Origin: Nemopilema nomurai
Taxonomy: Eukaryota; Cnidaria; Scyphozoa; Rhizostomeae; Rhizostomatidae
DNA length: 64,000 bases
Direction: 5' to 3'
Assembly (NCBI GenBank): GCA_003864495.1
Contig: ML133408.1
Coordinates: 1,495,006 to 1,559,005, forward strand
Shown here: in pieces, positions 13,201 to 22,667 of the stretch
How positions within the stretch are numbered: position 1 is the stretch's first letter
How the letters are laid out: every line of letters starts with the position of its first letter
Notes under the pieces: model-generated
Told to the model about the DNA's origin: nothing
What the model saw: the letters and a program-made list of their open reading frames with translations, nothing else
Database searches by the model: none
Made by a program: the position numbers and the translations under genes

Positions 13201-16200
13201 AGCAATTGTTGAGATTTTGCTGGTATCAAGAGCTTTTGACAATATTTTACTCTTTCGATACTTCTTTTTAGTGACGCCTACTGCAACAGTCCAAGTGCTC
13301 CCCTTCCAGCCATTTTACGAAGGTGTGTACTACATTTCAAAATGTTTCTACATTATTTCTACCCTTCATTTTTAGAGTGGATTTCTATTCTAACTCTGAA
13401 ATAAGATTAATTGAGCCATTGACAAATGTACCAGTCATTATGGTACAACAGTTAAAAATTCTAACATCTGTAGGTGTCCCTATCGACGGAAATTGGAGCC
13501 AGTGGACCACATGGTCATCTTGCTCCGTTAACTGTGGAAGTGGGGTGCAAGAGAGAATCCGCTACTGTGACAACCCTGCCCCCAGAAATGGAGGCCTGGA
13601 ATGTGTTGGCGGTACTAAGGAAACATTAGCCTGCACGTTTTCCAAGTGTTCAGGGGCTGGGATGGCAACAGATACCCAAAGCTGCTTGGACTACTGTCAT
13701 AATTTAGGTACTTTTGACGACCATGAAATTTTCAAAACAGTTTTTTAACGTCTTCATTTAGTCAAAAAACATACGGCAACACGCTTATTCAGTAATTCAT
13801 TATTGTACTGACACCCTCTTAAAGTCAAGTTAAAATCATATGATATGTATATAAAGATATGATATGATATGATATGATATGATATGATATGATATGATAT
13901 GATATGATATGATATGATATGATATGATATGATATGATTGATATGATATGATATGATATGATATGATATTATATGATATGATATTATATGATATGATATG
14001 ATATGATATGATATGATTGATATGATATGATATGATATGATAAAGATAAAGATTCGAAAAACGAGTGATAACTTATAGCAGGTTGGTTCCCTCTGGAGGA
14101 CCATCTTTCACTTAGGTATCCTCTGTTCGCTTCTAAAACAGTCAGAAAAAGGTCTTGGAAACCTTAAAGAAAGCTTTTCATTCAAGGGTTGCAGTGTGAT
14201 TCGGCCATATTTACTGGAAATTCTATCCTCCCGTTTCTCGGGGCCAACTTTACCTGCTCATCAGATGACAGTTGCAAAGTGTGGACAGAAAGCTACGAGC
14301 CTGCAATCCACCTGAACGACAACCGATGCTGCGGCTACATCAAGATTCCGTCTTTCGTCAGTTGTGACGCAAAACCACCAAATGGCATCCGAAGACTTTG
14401 TCAGTGCTATTCAAAAGGTAGATCAATTCGAAATGTAGGGACAATTTGGAAGCTTACTTAGAGCCTAAGAATCTGTTTTGCTGCCATCATTCATATTTGT
14501 AACTTCGAAATAATTCTTCTAAAACGACCTCATTTTTCAGATGATGCGGGGTATTTTCCATGGACTCCTTGGTCATCGTGTTCTAGGACCTGCGGAGGGG
14601 GAAGCAAGTCACGCGCAAGAATGTGCCTCAATTACACCATGGCAGCACAAGTGTGCAGAGGTAGTTCCAGTGAAACTGTCAAATGCAACACGGTGAACTG
14701 TCCAGGTATGAAGCACTGGGATAGCTTGCATGGTGAGCCAATGGGTGGCGCCCGTTTACGATAAACAGACATCGACACCAAATCCGATTTCCAATCAAAC
14801 GTCACGCAAAGCATCATTCCAAATCATTCTCTTAGTGGGGCCCAAACTAAAAAAAGTATTTTGGTAGTTCTGGTGGAGTGGCTAATTGAAACCGCATCTT
14901 TTAATAGTAACTTCCTTAGTTATAAATTTAACATAAGACGTCTTTCCTTAGTTGCTGGAGGATTTGCACACTGGTCCGCCTGGACTTCATGCTCCAGTTC
15001 GTGCGGAGGAGGAACAAGAACGAGAAATCGAACGTGCTCAAACCCGTACCCAGCCTACGGAGGAGCATTATGTTATGGAAAGTACATCGAACATGAATCA
15101 TGCCGTCTCTGGTACTGCCCAGGTGAGCAATTTGTTGGAACCGACGTTCTGATCAAAGAGATCCTTCATTTATCACGGGAACACAGTAACAGTTCCCCGT
15201 ATGAAAAATTGACCCCTTTCCAAACCGGTTTTCTTATTTCCAACCGTTCTCAATGGCCATCATCAGTGTCTTCGCGTAAATTCTAGCTCTCTTCTCTGTC
15301 AGTTTAATATAATCGTTGTAACGTGCTTTGGAGGCATGCATGTATACTTCTGTGTATACTTCTGCCTTGTCAAAGACTTACTCTTGCAGTGAACGGCGGG
15401 TGGACGTCTTGGGGCTCCTGGGAACACTGTAACAAGCCTTGCAATAACGGAACAGTTACACGACGAAGAGCATGCGCCAATCCGGTTCCAATGTACAGCG
15501 GACAGCGTTGTCAGGGGGACAGTGAACAATCGATTCTGTGCAACTCAAGGCACTGTCCAAGTATGATGCTCTTGACATGATGGGCCAATACACAGCCTTT
15601 TATCGTTTGTAGCGATCAGCACTATCAATTATGTTGAATCTTCCTGCACGGGCTAAGTCCGCTTCATGCTTGCTTAATGCCATTTGCCTGAATGAATTAA
15701 AATTAGTGAATTCAAAATCTGTTGCATTCTGTCGATGTACACCAAGACTCATACATTTGAAGCTTTCCAAAAAAATTTGACGTATTTTCTATAGCAAAAT
15801 GTTCAACGATGTTTCAATGAACAACAATGTATTCTAAATCGAATTATTGACGAGTGCTGTGAAAACTATTAGATTTAGAAAAGAATTAATGATTTTGAAG
15901 CATGGTAGATTAATGGTATATAAATCATTGGCAGATTCGGAAGAAAATGGTCTCAAATCAGTTGGTCTAGGTAGAGCTAGAGCGCAAAATGTGCCATTTT
16001 TAGAAATGAATATCGCAGTAAGGCGTGCAGGGGATATGCAGTGCAAGGTGGCTCTGCTTTCACGAATGTGGTTGTTGCACAGATGTGGTTGTGGTTGTTG
16101 CTCTTCGGGTATGATCTGTTTTCCAAATGGCAGCTCCTCCGCCTTCTAGTTGAATATCTCCACCTTCTTGGCAAGTATGACATACCGAGCTTTTACTTCG

Positions 16201-19200
16201 CACAGATGTCACACTTCGTGTTCAAAATGTCGCCTTCGATGTATCATGGCAGAGTGAATACGAGGACTGGAATGGCATTGCCTTCTACAACTTTCAACAA
16301 AGAATTCAGTCCAATGTATGCTTCATCGCACTCTTTTCCTGTTCTTGTGTCTGAAAGTCTCAAAATCTGTCTTACCTATTTGTATTTCAATAATTTCTTG
16401 CCCATTATGGACTTCAATAATTTCTCAGTACCATACAACTTTCGGCCACGATCGATTTGATCTTGCTTTCAGACAGAGAAAATGATGCGCTATGGCTTTC
16501 TAGGCACCTTTCAGATGACACAACTCCACAGCTTGAGGTAAGGGACATTTATGCGAAAATAGATGGTAAATTGGGAAGAGTAAATAGATGGAAATATGAT
16601 ATCGATTTCTTGCAGGTTTTTTTGACGATGGAACCCAAAAGCAATTCAGGTGTGCTTCTAAGTTCATAGCATTTAGAATGAATCTTTTTTTGCAGGCAGG
16701 GAAGTGTAATTGCCTCGTTCACGCTATTCTTCAATGCACTTGACTCGTATCAAGCCCTGTTCCTAATGGATTCCATCAACGAAGATTACTTCCTTGGCAA
16801 AATGCCAATCGTAAGAGGCCAAACAGCAAATTTCTCATCAACAGTTGGCAAGTATCCCAAATCTAGTGGTGTCTATTGACACTTTCAAATATTGATTTGA
16901 ATCAAACTACTGGTAACTGTAACTGTATTGATAAGCGACGTAGTCCATTCCATAGGCTCACTACTGAGCAACAGAAGCCAGAAAACCTTAGATGGGTCGC
17001 AACTCAAACAGACTCAATATTCTTTTTAGTTCCATCGAGCCCTCCAGCAAATGTGACAGGTGTGAGCAGTGGCGCAAACTCCATTGATGTCTCTTGGGAC
17101 GAGGTTCCTCCCCTTGATCAAAATGGAGTGATTACTGGCTATCTGGTGTTTTACCGGGAATCGTCGGCCATAAATTACACAACAGCAGCAGCAATGCAAC
17201 TCAATATAACGATTAGCGGACTGGCAGCCGCAACAACCTATGCACTGCGAGTGCTTGCATACAACGCCAACGGAAATGGCGTTGCTAGTGATCTGATGAT
17301 GATAAGAACCGATGAGAAAGGTAAGTAGACCCAGTTGCTTACTGGTACCGTGACCCAAAGGCTTCTGCTTTGCTCTTGCTTCAATGCGCCTGTTCCTTTT
17401 GATTACTGTCCGTAGGCATTTTATCTGCTGATGACTGCACTTTTCAGCGCCAACCCTTCCACCCCAGTCGATCTCAGTGGTTCCAATGAGTGCGTTCTCT
17501 TTGTTTGTGGAGTGGACCCACCCCCCAACCAGCAGTTGGAATGGCATTATTGCAGGTTACAAAATCGACATCAAATCGGAGGATGGCAAGTACACCAAGT
17601 CAATCAGTGTTGATGGCGCTGTGGTTAACACGAATATTGCAGGATTGTCACCAGCCTCGTTATACGTGGTCGATGTATGTGCCTTCACTTCCGCTGGCAC
17701 TGGACCTTGCATCAGATCATTCAACAAGACATTCGTCAGCAGTGAGTTGTTCTTACTTAGCTCTGAGTTACAGCACTGAGTTCTTTCCCGAGTTTACCCA
17801 ATGACGACACTCAAACCCATTCCCCTCCGCACCATTACCATCTCGCTTTCTTCCAAAGCTCCGTCGATGGCCCCACCAAATGCGCTCTGCCGAAACAGAA
17901 CATCAACTGGAAGCATCCACGTGGACTACGATGTCGTGCCAATCGCATTCATTCACGGAGTACTGAAAGGATATCGAATCGAGTACCGCCTGGTGAGCGT
18001 CGGCCCGGAGTTGAGACCGCACAGTCCGGTCCAGGCGGTGACAGTGGGCCCATTCCACAGCCGGGCCACTCTGCAGAACCTGGAAGCGAACAGCGTCTAC
18101 GAGATTCGTGTCATGGCTGTCAATGAGCATGGCCCTGGACTCAAATCGCCACCCCTCTATGGAGGTGATTGTTCTCTAAGCGTTGTTATACAGGGTACTG
18201 TGTTGATTGTTTCTAGCAATTCTGTCTGGCCAATCATTTGTCTAGCCTTGCAATTGCTGAGATTGAAGTGTGATATAAAAACGAGGACATAATCCAAACC
18301 CCTGCTCCAGGATGCAACTTCGATTTTGGCTCTTTACAATTCCAATTGGATTTATAAGCTGTTAACGCAGATAATACTTTTGATGATCTTGAAACCTTAA
18401 AGTTGACAACGAAAAAAATTGTGACCAAAACCACCATATTTGAGTCTATATCGAAAGAATTTTCGTTGAAGAAACATGCTCCTGCCCAGAGGTAATCTAC
18501 ACAAACTACGCAACAAAAGAGCCGTACATATACTACGACGCTAAAGGGTACATGAAGGGTATATTCAGCATTCTGCTGCATAACATTACGTCATCAGTAT
18601 GCGGAAGCTGCAATGGACGCAAAAGCAGAATTGACTACTTCAATGATGGCAAGAATGGTTGGTCGGACAAGAGAAACTCTTTGCAGGTCACCAGGGGTGT
18701 GTCCTGCCTCCAATTAATTAGATCGATCTTCGGCATCTTAGAAATTTTATGTTAGAATTTAACGGCATTGAATCACGGCAAAAAGCGGCACTCCACTGGG
18801 AGTTTGTCTGTTTTCATATGATAAGTTGGTCTTCATTACAGCCAATCAGATTGGCGAAGCTATCATATTGCCTTGGCAATTTGGGTATACGCTTTCCATT
18901 TACCATGGCGCAATGCTCTAATCTAAGTTGTTGCCTAGGGAATTCTATACTTATATTATTAAGCGGGCCATTTATCCTTACTCATCTGCAGCTGTTATCC
19001 AGTGAATCGCAGCTACTGACAAATGACCTTTCTTCCAGCCATCGACGATTTTGTTCACATCAGCTTTGCCATACCCGGAAGCCAGGAGCTGCCAGTGGTT
19101 CTTGGAAAACCGTACATACCCCTTGTCGCTCATCCAGGAATGATCCTCTTCACTACGATGCCAACACAAGGAGAGCAAGTTAACAGCATGCTCAATGCAC

Positions 19201-22200
19201 TCTTTAGAATATGGCCCATCTTTGCCACCAACCTTGCCTTCATCCTTGTAGCCGGTATCATATTTTGGGCATTGGTAAGTAAACTTAATGTTATCATATA
19301 ATGTTCTGACTGAATTCATGAACAATATCTTGTATTCATTGAACAACACGCTGTTCTGGTGACTAAAAAAACTAAACCCAAGATCCCATGTGAAGTTCTA
19401 TTCGTTAATACATTAAGCATTGACTACATTTGTTGTGTTTCATTGCACTAAAACTTCACTTACGTTCTTCACAGACCTTCAAGGATACTCCGAAATACAA
19501 CTGCTGCAGTTTTTTCTCCGGCTCACTGAGAGGATCCTACTGGGCCTACGTCACCATCTTCACGCACGGGTAAGCTGTTGCCGTCAGTGAGTTGATGTTA
19601 CGCAACATTCAGAAAGGGTCAAAGGTCACTTTATCGTCACTACGCTGATTAAGCTGGAATTCATAATACCAAAGACCTTCTCAGTATATCCAAGAAGCAA
19701 TCCTCTTCGTCATCCTTCACTATAAGTAGCATTTCGAACTCTCTTAGAAACTTTAATTCAGTCCGGGTAAGCTTCCTTGTGAAAGCAGTGGAACGCGTGT
19801 AACGCAGCAAACAGGCATGAAATTACGTCATTGTCAATAGGTACGGTATTAACTTATTTTCCATTCCAAGCTATGGTGACATCACTCCAAACACAGTGGC
19901 ATCAAGGCTATTTGCAGTCGTCTGGATTCTGATCGGGTTGGTGACGTCAGCCATCTTGATTGGTGGAATGTCAACAGCATTGACGACAGCGAGTGTTCTA
20001 CCTGACGTCACACTGTACCGGACCACGGTAAACTGCCAGTCATAGGCGCCTTTTATAATTCGCGTTGTTGAAAAGCATTGCGCGGAATTTGTCGAAGGCT
20101 CTCATGATTACAGTAATGAAATGTCTTTTCCAAACAGGAAATGTTTATTGCAATAGTCACAGGCACTGCTTCTTTGGTCTTACACCCTATCAGTGCTAAG
20201 CTTTTCGTACTTCTAATTTTGCTGACCTCTGACCTCTTGCAGCTGGCTTCTCTGGATGGCTCCAAAGAAAGGCTTGTCGGGATATACAGAAATGCTATAG
20301 TCACCCCAGGTAGGACATTGCTTTGGTGTATGGTAAGCTCCTTCGTGAACTCTTGAAAAAGCACTTGCATCTTTATGAATGGCAGAGCATTGTAAATGCT
20401 TGAGGTACACTGAAACATCTTGAAAGCTAGGCTAACTACTTCGTGACTGTTGCTTTGCTTCTAGAAGCAAAATACGAGACGATAGAGGCGGTGTATCGTG
20501 CACTCAAAGACCGAAAAGTGGAAGCAGCGCTAGTAGATGCGTATGTCGTTGCAAGCCGACCGGATTTGTTTACGGACAAGGCGATCATCGCGCGCAAAAT
20601 GATTCAGTATTCATACACTTACGGAGTCGTCTTGTCAGGGGCCATGGAAAACACAAGAGCCAACGTCAGAAGCTATGTGTCTGAGATCCGCCAGTACATT
20701 GCACACATGATCGAGGAAACGACACCAAAGTTCGCTGTAAGCCGCCTTTCCTTATTCTGCTGAGTGTTTCACTTCAATTCTGTAAATGAATTAGAGCAAT
20801 TTAAGACAAGGAAGCAGGAGAGTAAACACAGTGCTACTGAGTTTGTTCCTTGACGACCCCCCACATCATGGCTGATTCTATTTAACCTAAAACAGCGACT
20901 TATAGTATGCAAAGTGTACAGTGTCCCAAGAATGCAAATCTGATTCCCTTTAAAGAACAGACCCCAGTAGTGGCCACAAGAGCTACTTTGTCGTCCTCAG
21001 AAGTGTTTCTCATTCCTTTTGTCGGCAACCACCTCGACATTGCATATTTCAATACAAATGACGTCATAGCTCAAGTGATATAGTGATGCTTATCCATTCT
21101 ACTCACTAAGGAAGGTGCAAACAAATAAATAAAGTCCTAATCTTGGCAAAATTGGACACAGATTTAATTCATAGAGTTGATGGACATCCTTGTTTTCAGT
21201 TCATTCAACCTCAGGTCGGTTTGTATCTTGCAAAACCCCCTAGAAGATGTTCATTAAACAGGAGCCTTGGTCACTTACCCCCTAAAAACTGACCCCTTCC
21301 TTAATGAATGTTCCTAAGAGAAACAAGAACAATAACTAGCGACAGGAAACGGGGATGCATTCACTTGAGAAAACTACACACACGAACGTATTGAATGAAT
21401 TAGTGCTTATAAAATGAAGAAGTTTAAAACACTTACGAGTGTGTCCTCAACAAGGCTACCAGGCTGCACTTGAATTCTCTAATTAGCCAAATGTGAGCTT
21501 TGAAGGAACATCATCGGCATCTTTTATCCCTAGGTCAACTCAAAAGTGGAGAACCCAGCTTCGCTTTTCGATCCATCGTCTCAATTTCTGAGACTCACGC
21601 TGGCAGTATTGACTGGGATGCTACTCCTTCTGCTGGTTGCAGGATGGGTATACAATTGTTGCAGAAAGCACTCAGCAAAGTGTCGCGGCAAGGGAAAAGG
21701 TCTGTAGGTTCTCGAGAAGGCTCCGCAGGTTCACTGCGCAGCGTTCTCAGGCGCCATCTATATTCAGTAGTGTTCTTAAGCTTCTTGAACTGCGACTTGT
21801 GTCAGAATGAAAGCCTGATCAAACGAATTTTCTTGAAGCTGAAGACATTGAGCCACAAGGGTTTGAAACTTGACAACTACAATATTCCGCATATTTGAGC
21901 CTCGGCTCTCGAGAGGATCTTCTCCCCCGCAAGGTTATTTAAGGGTCAGGAAAACAGAGATGAAAAGAGCTTTGACATCCCCAACAACACCATCAACATC
22001 AATCGTGCTCAGCCTCTTTCTGAATATGGATAGTCTTGCTGTAGCTGTTTTCTTAAACTCCTCACTACCTGCTCTTCCGCCCTTTTCATCATTTCCTGAT
22101 TTCTATTCTTCTTGAATTAAAACGACTGTAAGTAAGAGCTGAATATGGAATTGACTTTTTTGGAGGTGAAAGTCAAATGAAAACCATTGGTTTGGTTTTA

Positions 22201-22667
22201 GACATTCAAATCTGGCACAGTGCAAACAGCAAATTGACCATGTCTAAGTGATTTGCAGAAAAATAAGAACCAAAGATTCACGTTTGTTTGTTAGTTGAAA
22301 AATGAAATAAAACCCTCAAAACACGACATTACCATGTGTTTTCAAAAGGTTTTAAATGAAGAGTTTGTTTTTAGACCCAACTGAGGCCTTGTTCAAAGCA
22401 GCAGAGAATGGGATTCATAGTGACCTCGACAGTTTGTACAAAAGAATTGCAATGAAAGAAGAGGAACATTCGAAAAGGTTGCTCAAAGTCAAACGGCGAA
22501 AGAGGGGTCACGTTCACCCAACAATGTCGACAGCGATCTTGAATGGGTCACATGGGCAGGCGAATGGAGGAGGGACCGATGTCGTTTTACCATTCAACAA
22601 AGACGAACGCCTGATGAGGCGGCTTGATTTATTATTGTCAGAGGAAGCTAAGAAATCCAGAAAATAA
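7252..22667 (+). CDS. Multidomain receptor-channel: trefoil/TSP1/SEA/FN3 ectodomain with split ligand-binding domain and K+-type pore
   Basis: Exons: 7252-7254, 7435-7513, 7777-8001, 10006-10155, 10650-10673, 11086-11346, 11788-11931, 12283-12315, 12613-13095, 13272-13322, 13474-13707, 14187-14417, 14541-14705, 14952-15122, 15390-15560, 16206-16315, 16473-16565, 16616-16649, 16696-16847, 17030-17320, 17448-17741, 17859-18164, 18472-18696, 19039-19274, 19475-19569, 19871-20027, 20243-20309, 20465-20736, 21534-21699, 22374-22667 (TAA). About 1,740 residues. The start is the ATG directly before a GTATGT donor at 7255; joined to exon 2 it gives a good signal peptide (M-R-S-L-L-H-C-M-L-F-M-A). A short upstream ORF from 7222 ends at TGA 7237-7239. 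All junctions join in phase except 16315/16473. Topology and modules match an extracellular sensor joined to an ion channel; ligand and ion are inferred. Alternative 5' exons (e.g. one ending at 7699) are possible. Confidence 0.75.
9399..9656. repeat. 43-bp tandem repeat, six copies, in receptor intron
   Basis: Units start at 9399, 9442, 9485, 9528, 9571 and 9614 and are almost identical; the last has one G-to-A change. It lies in the 2-kb intron between exons 7777-8001 and 10006-10155. The rest of that intron holds an open frame at 8762-9247 that I judge non-coding. Confidence 0.95.
10339..10412. repeat. 28-bp tandem repeat, 2.6 copies, intronic
   Basis: The unit contains CGTTCCGCTCCGTTCTC and repeats at 10339 and 10367 with a partial third copy. 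It lies in the intron between 10155 and 10650. Confidence 0.85.
10715..10822. repeat. 24-bp tandem repeat, 4.5 copies, intronic
   Basis: The unit begins GTGGGAATTGTAAGAAAG and repeats at 10715, 10739, 10763 and 10787, with a partial copy to 10822. The copies are identical, so the array is young. It lies in the intron between exons 10650-10673 and 11086-11346. Confidence 0.95.
11678..11768. repeat. 13-bp tandem repeat, seven units of two types, intronic
   Basis: Three units of the GGGCAGCTAAAGA type pass into four units of the GTGCAAATAATGA type without a break in the 13-bp period, so the array has changed its unit by drift at one point. It ends 19 bases before the exon at 11788. Confidence 0.9.
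12613..13322 (+). other. Ser/Thr-rich mucin-like stalk of the receptor, with coding 24-bp repeats
   Basis: Exon 12613-13095 (plus short 13272-13322) encodes about 178 residues dominated by Ser, Thr, Met, Val and Pro. Bases 12720-12839 are five 24-bp repeats (last diverged) encoding S-T-M-M-T-P-S-V. The exon length is a multiple of three with phase-1 ends, and the repeat unit also keeps frame. Such stretches are usually densely O-glycosylated stalks that hold ligand-binding modules away from the membrane; that role is inferred. Confidence 0.75.
13474..15560 (+). other. TSP1 array of the receptor (four domains) with an intervening Cys-rich module
   Basis: TSP1 domains are encoded at 13474-13707, 14541-14705, 14952-15122 and 15390-15560; all but the first are single exons bounded by phase-1 introns, and the first exon carries extra residues after its TSP1. 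Each has the W-x-x-W core and six Cys. Domains 2 and 3 have the C-x-x-[ST]-C-G O-fucosylation motif; domains 1 (C-S-V-N-C-G) and 4 (C-N-K-P-C-N) lack it. Exon 14187-14417, with the end of the first exon, encodes a further Cys-rich module ending R-R-L-C-Q-C that I cannot name. TSP1 repeats bind matrix glycans and proteins in many adhesion receptors; the partner here is unknown. Confidence 0.9.
13857..14042. repeat. ATATG pentanucleotide microsatellite
   Basis: An almost unbroken (ATATG)n tract of about 185 bases with a few insertions (TATTATATG, TTGATATG). It lies in the intron 13708-14186. The long minus-strand frame across it is repeat-derived. Confidence 0.97.
16206..16847 (+). other. SEA domain of the receptor, with G-S-V-I motif
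   Basis: Exons 16206-16315, 16473-16565, 16616-16649 and 16696-16847 encode a SEA-type domain. The first strand is V-T-L-R-V-Q-N-V-A-F, a helix follows (F-Y-N-F-Q-Q-R-I), and the conserved R-Q-G-S-V-I-A-S-F strand is at about 16694-16722. Mucin-type SEA domains cleave themselves between G and S of this motif, so a non-covalent split of the ectodomain from the FN3/channel part is possible. The junction 16315/16473 does not join in phase as read (phase 0 to a 2-nt start), so an exon end here is wrong or a tiny exon is missed. The last exon ends with a GC donor (G|GCAAGT at 16848). Confidence 0.65.
17030..18164 (+). other. Three fibronectin type III domains of the receptor
   Basis: One exon each: 17030-17320, 17448-17741 and 17859-18164, all phase 1 at both ends. 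Each begins with a Pro-rich A-strand (P-S-S-P-P-A-N-V; A-P-T-L-P-P; S-M-A-P-P-N-A) and has the G-Y-x-[IV]-x-[YI] C-strand and L-x(5)-Y-x(5)-A F-strand (for example L-A-A-A-T-T-Y-A-L-R-V-L-A-Y-N). The first two show the expected early Trp. They probably act as spacers next to the ligand-binding domain. Confidence 0.92.
18472..21699 (+). other. Ligand-binding domain S1/S2 split by M1-pore-M2, plus final membrane helix
   Basis: S1 (18472-18696 and the start of 19039-19274) opens with P-Y-I-Y-Y-D-A-K-G-Y-M-K-G-I, the usual start of a periplasmic-binding-protein-like lobe. M1 is near 19200-19274. Exons 19475-19569 and 19871-20027 carry the pore helix, the filter T-H-G-Y-G-D, and M2 (G-L-V-T-S-A-I-L-I-G-G). 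S2 (20243-20736) opens with L-D-G-S-K-E and contains V-D-A-Y-V. Exon 21534-21699 carries the last membrane helix and a basic stop (C-C-R-K-H). This is the order of ionotropic glutamate receptors, but with a K+-channel signature as in bacterial GluR0. The 18696 donor (GG|GTGTGT) is chosen because it alone joins exon 19039 in phase. Confidence 0.8.

Noticed and set aside
13754..14104. Minus-strand frame of Ile-Ile-Ser-Tyr-His repeats
   Set aside because: Direct translation of the ATATG microsatellite.
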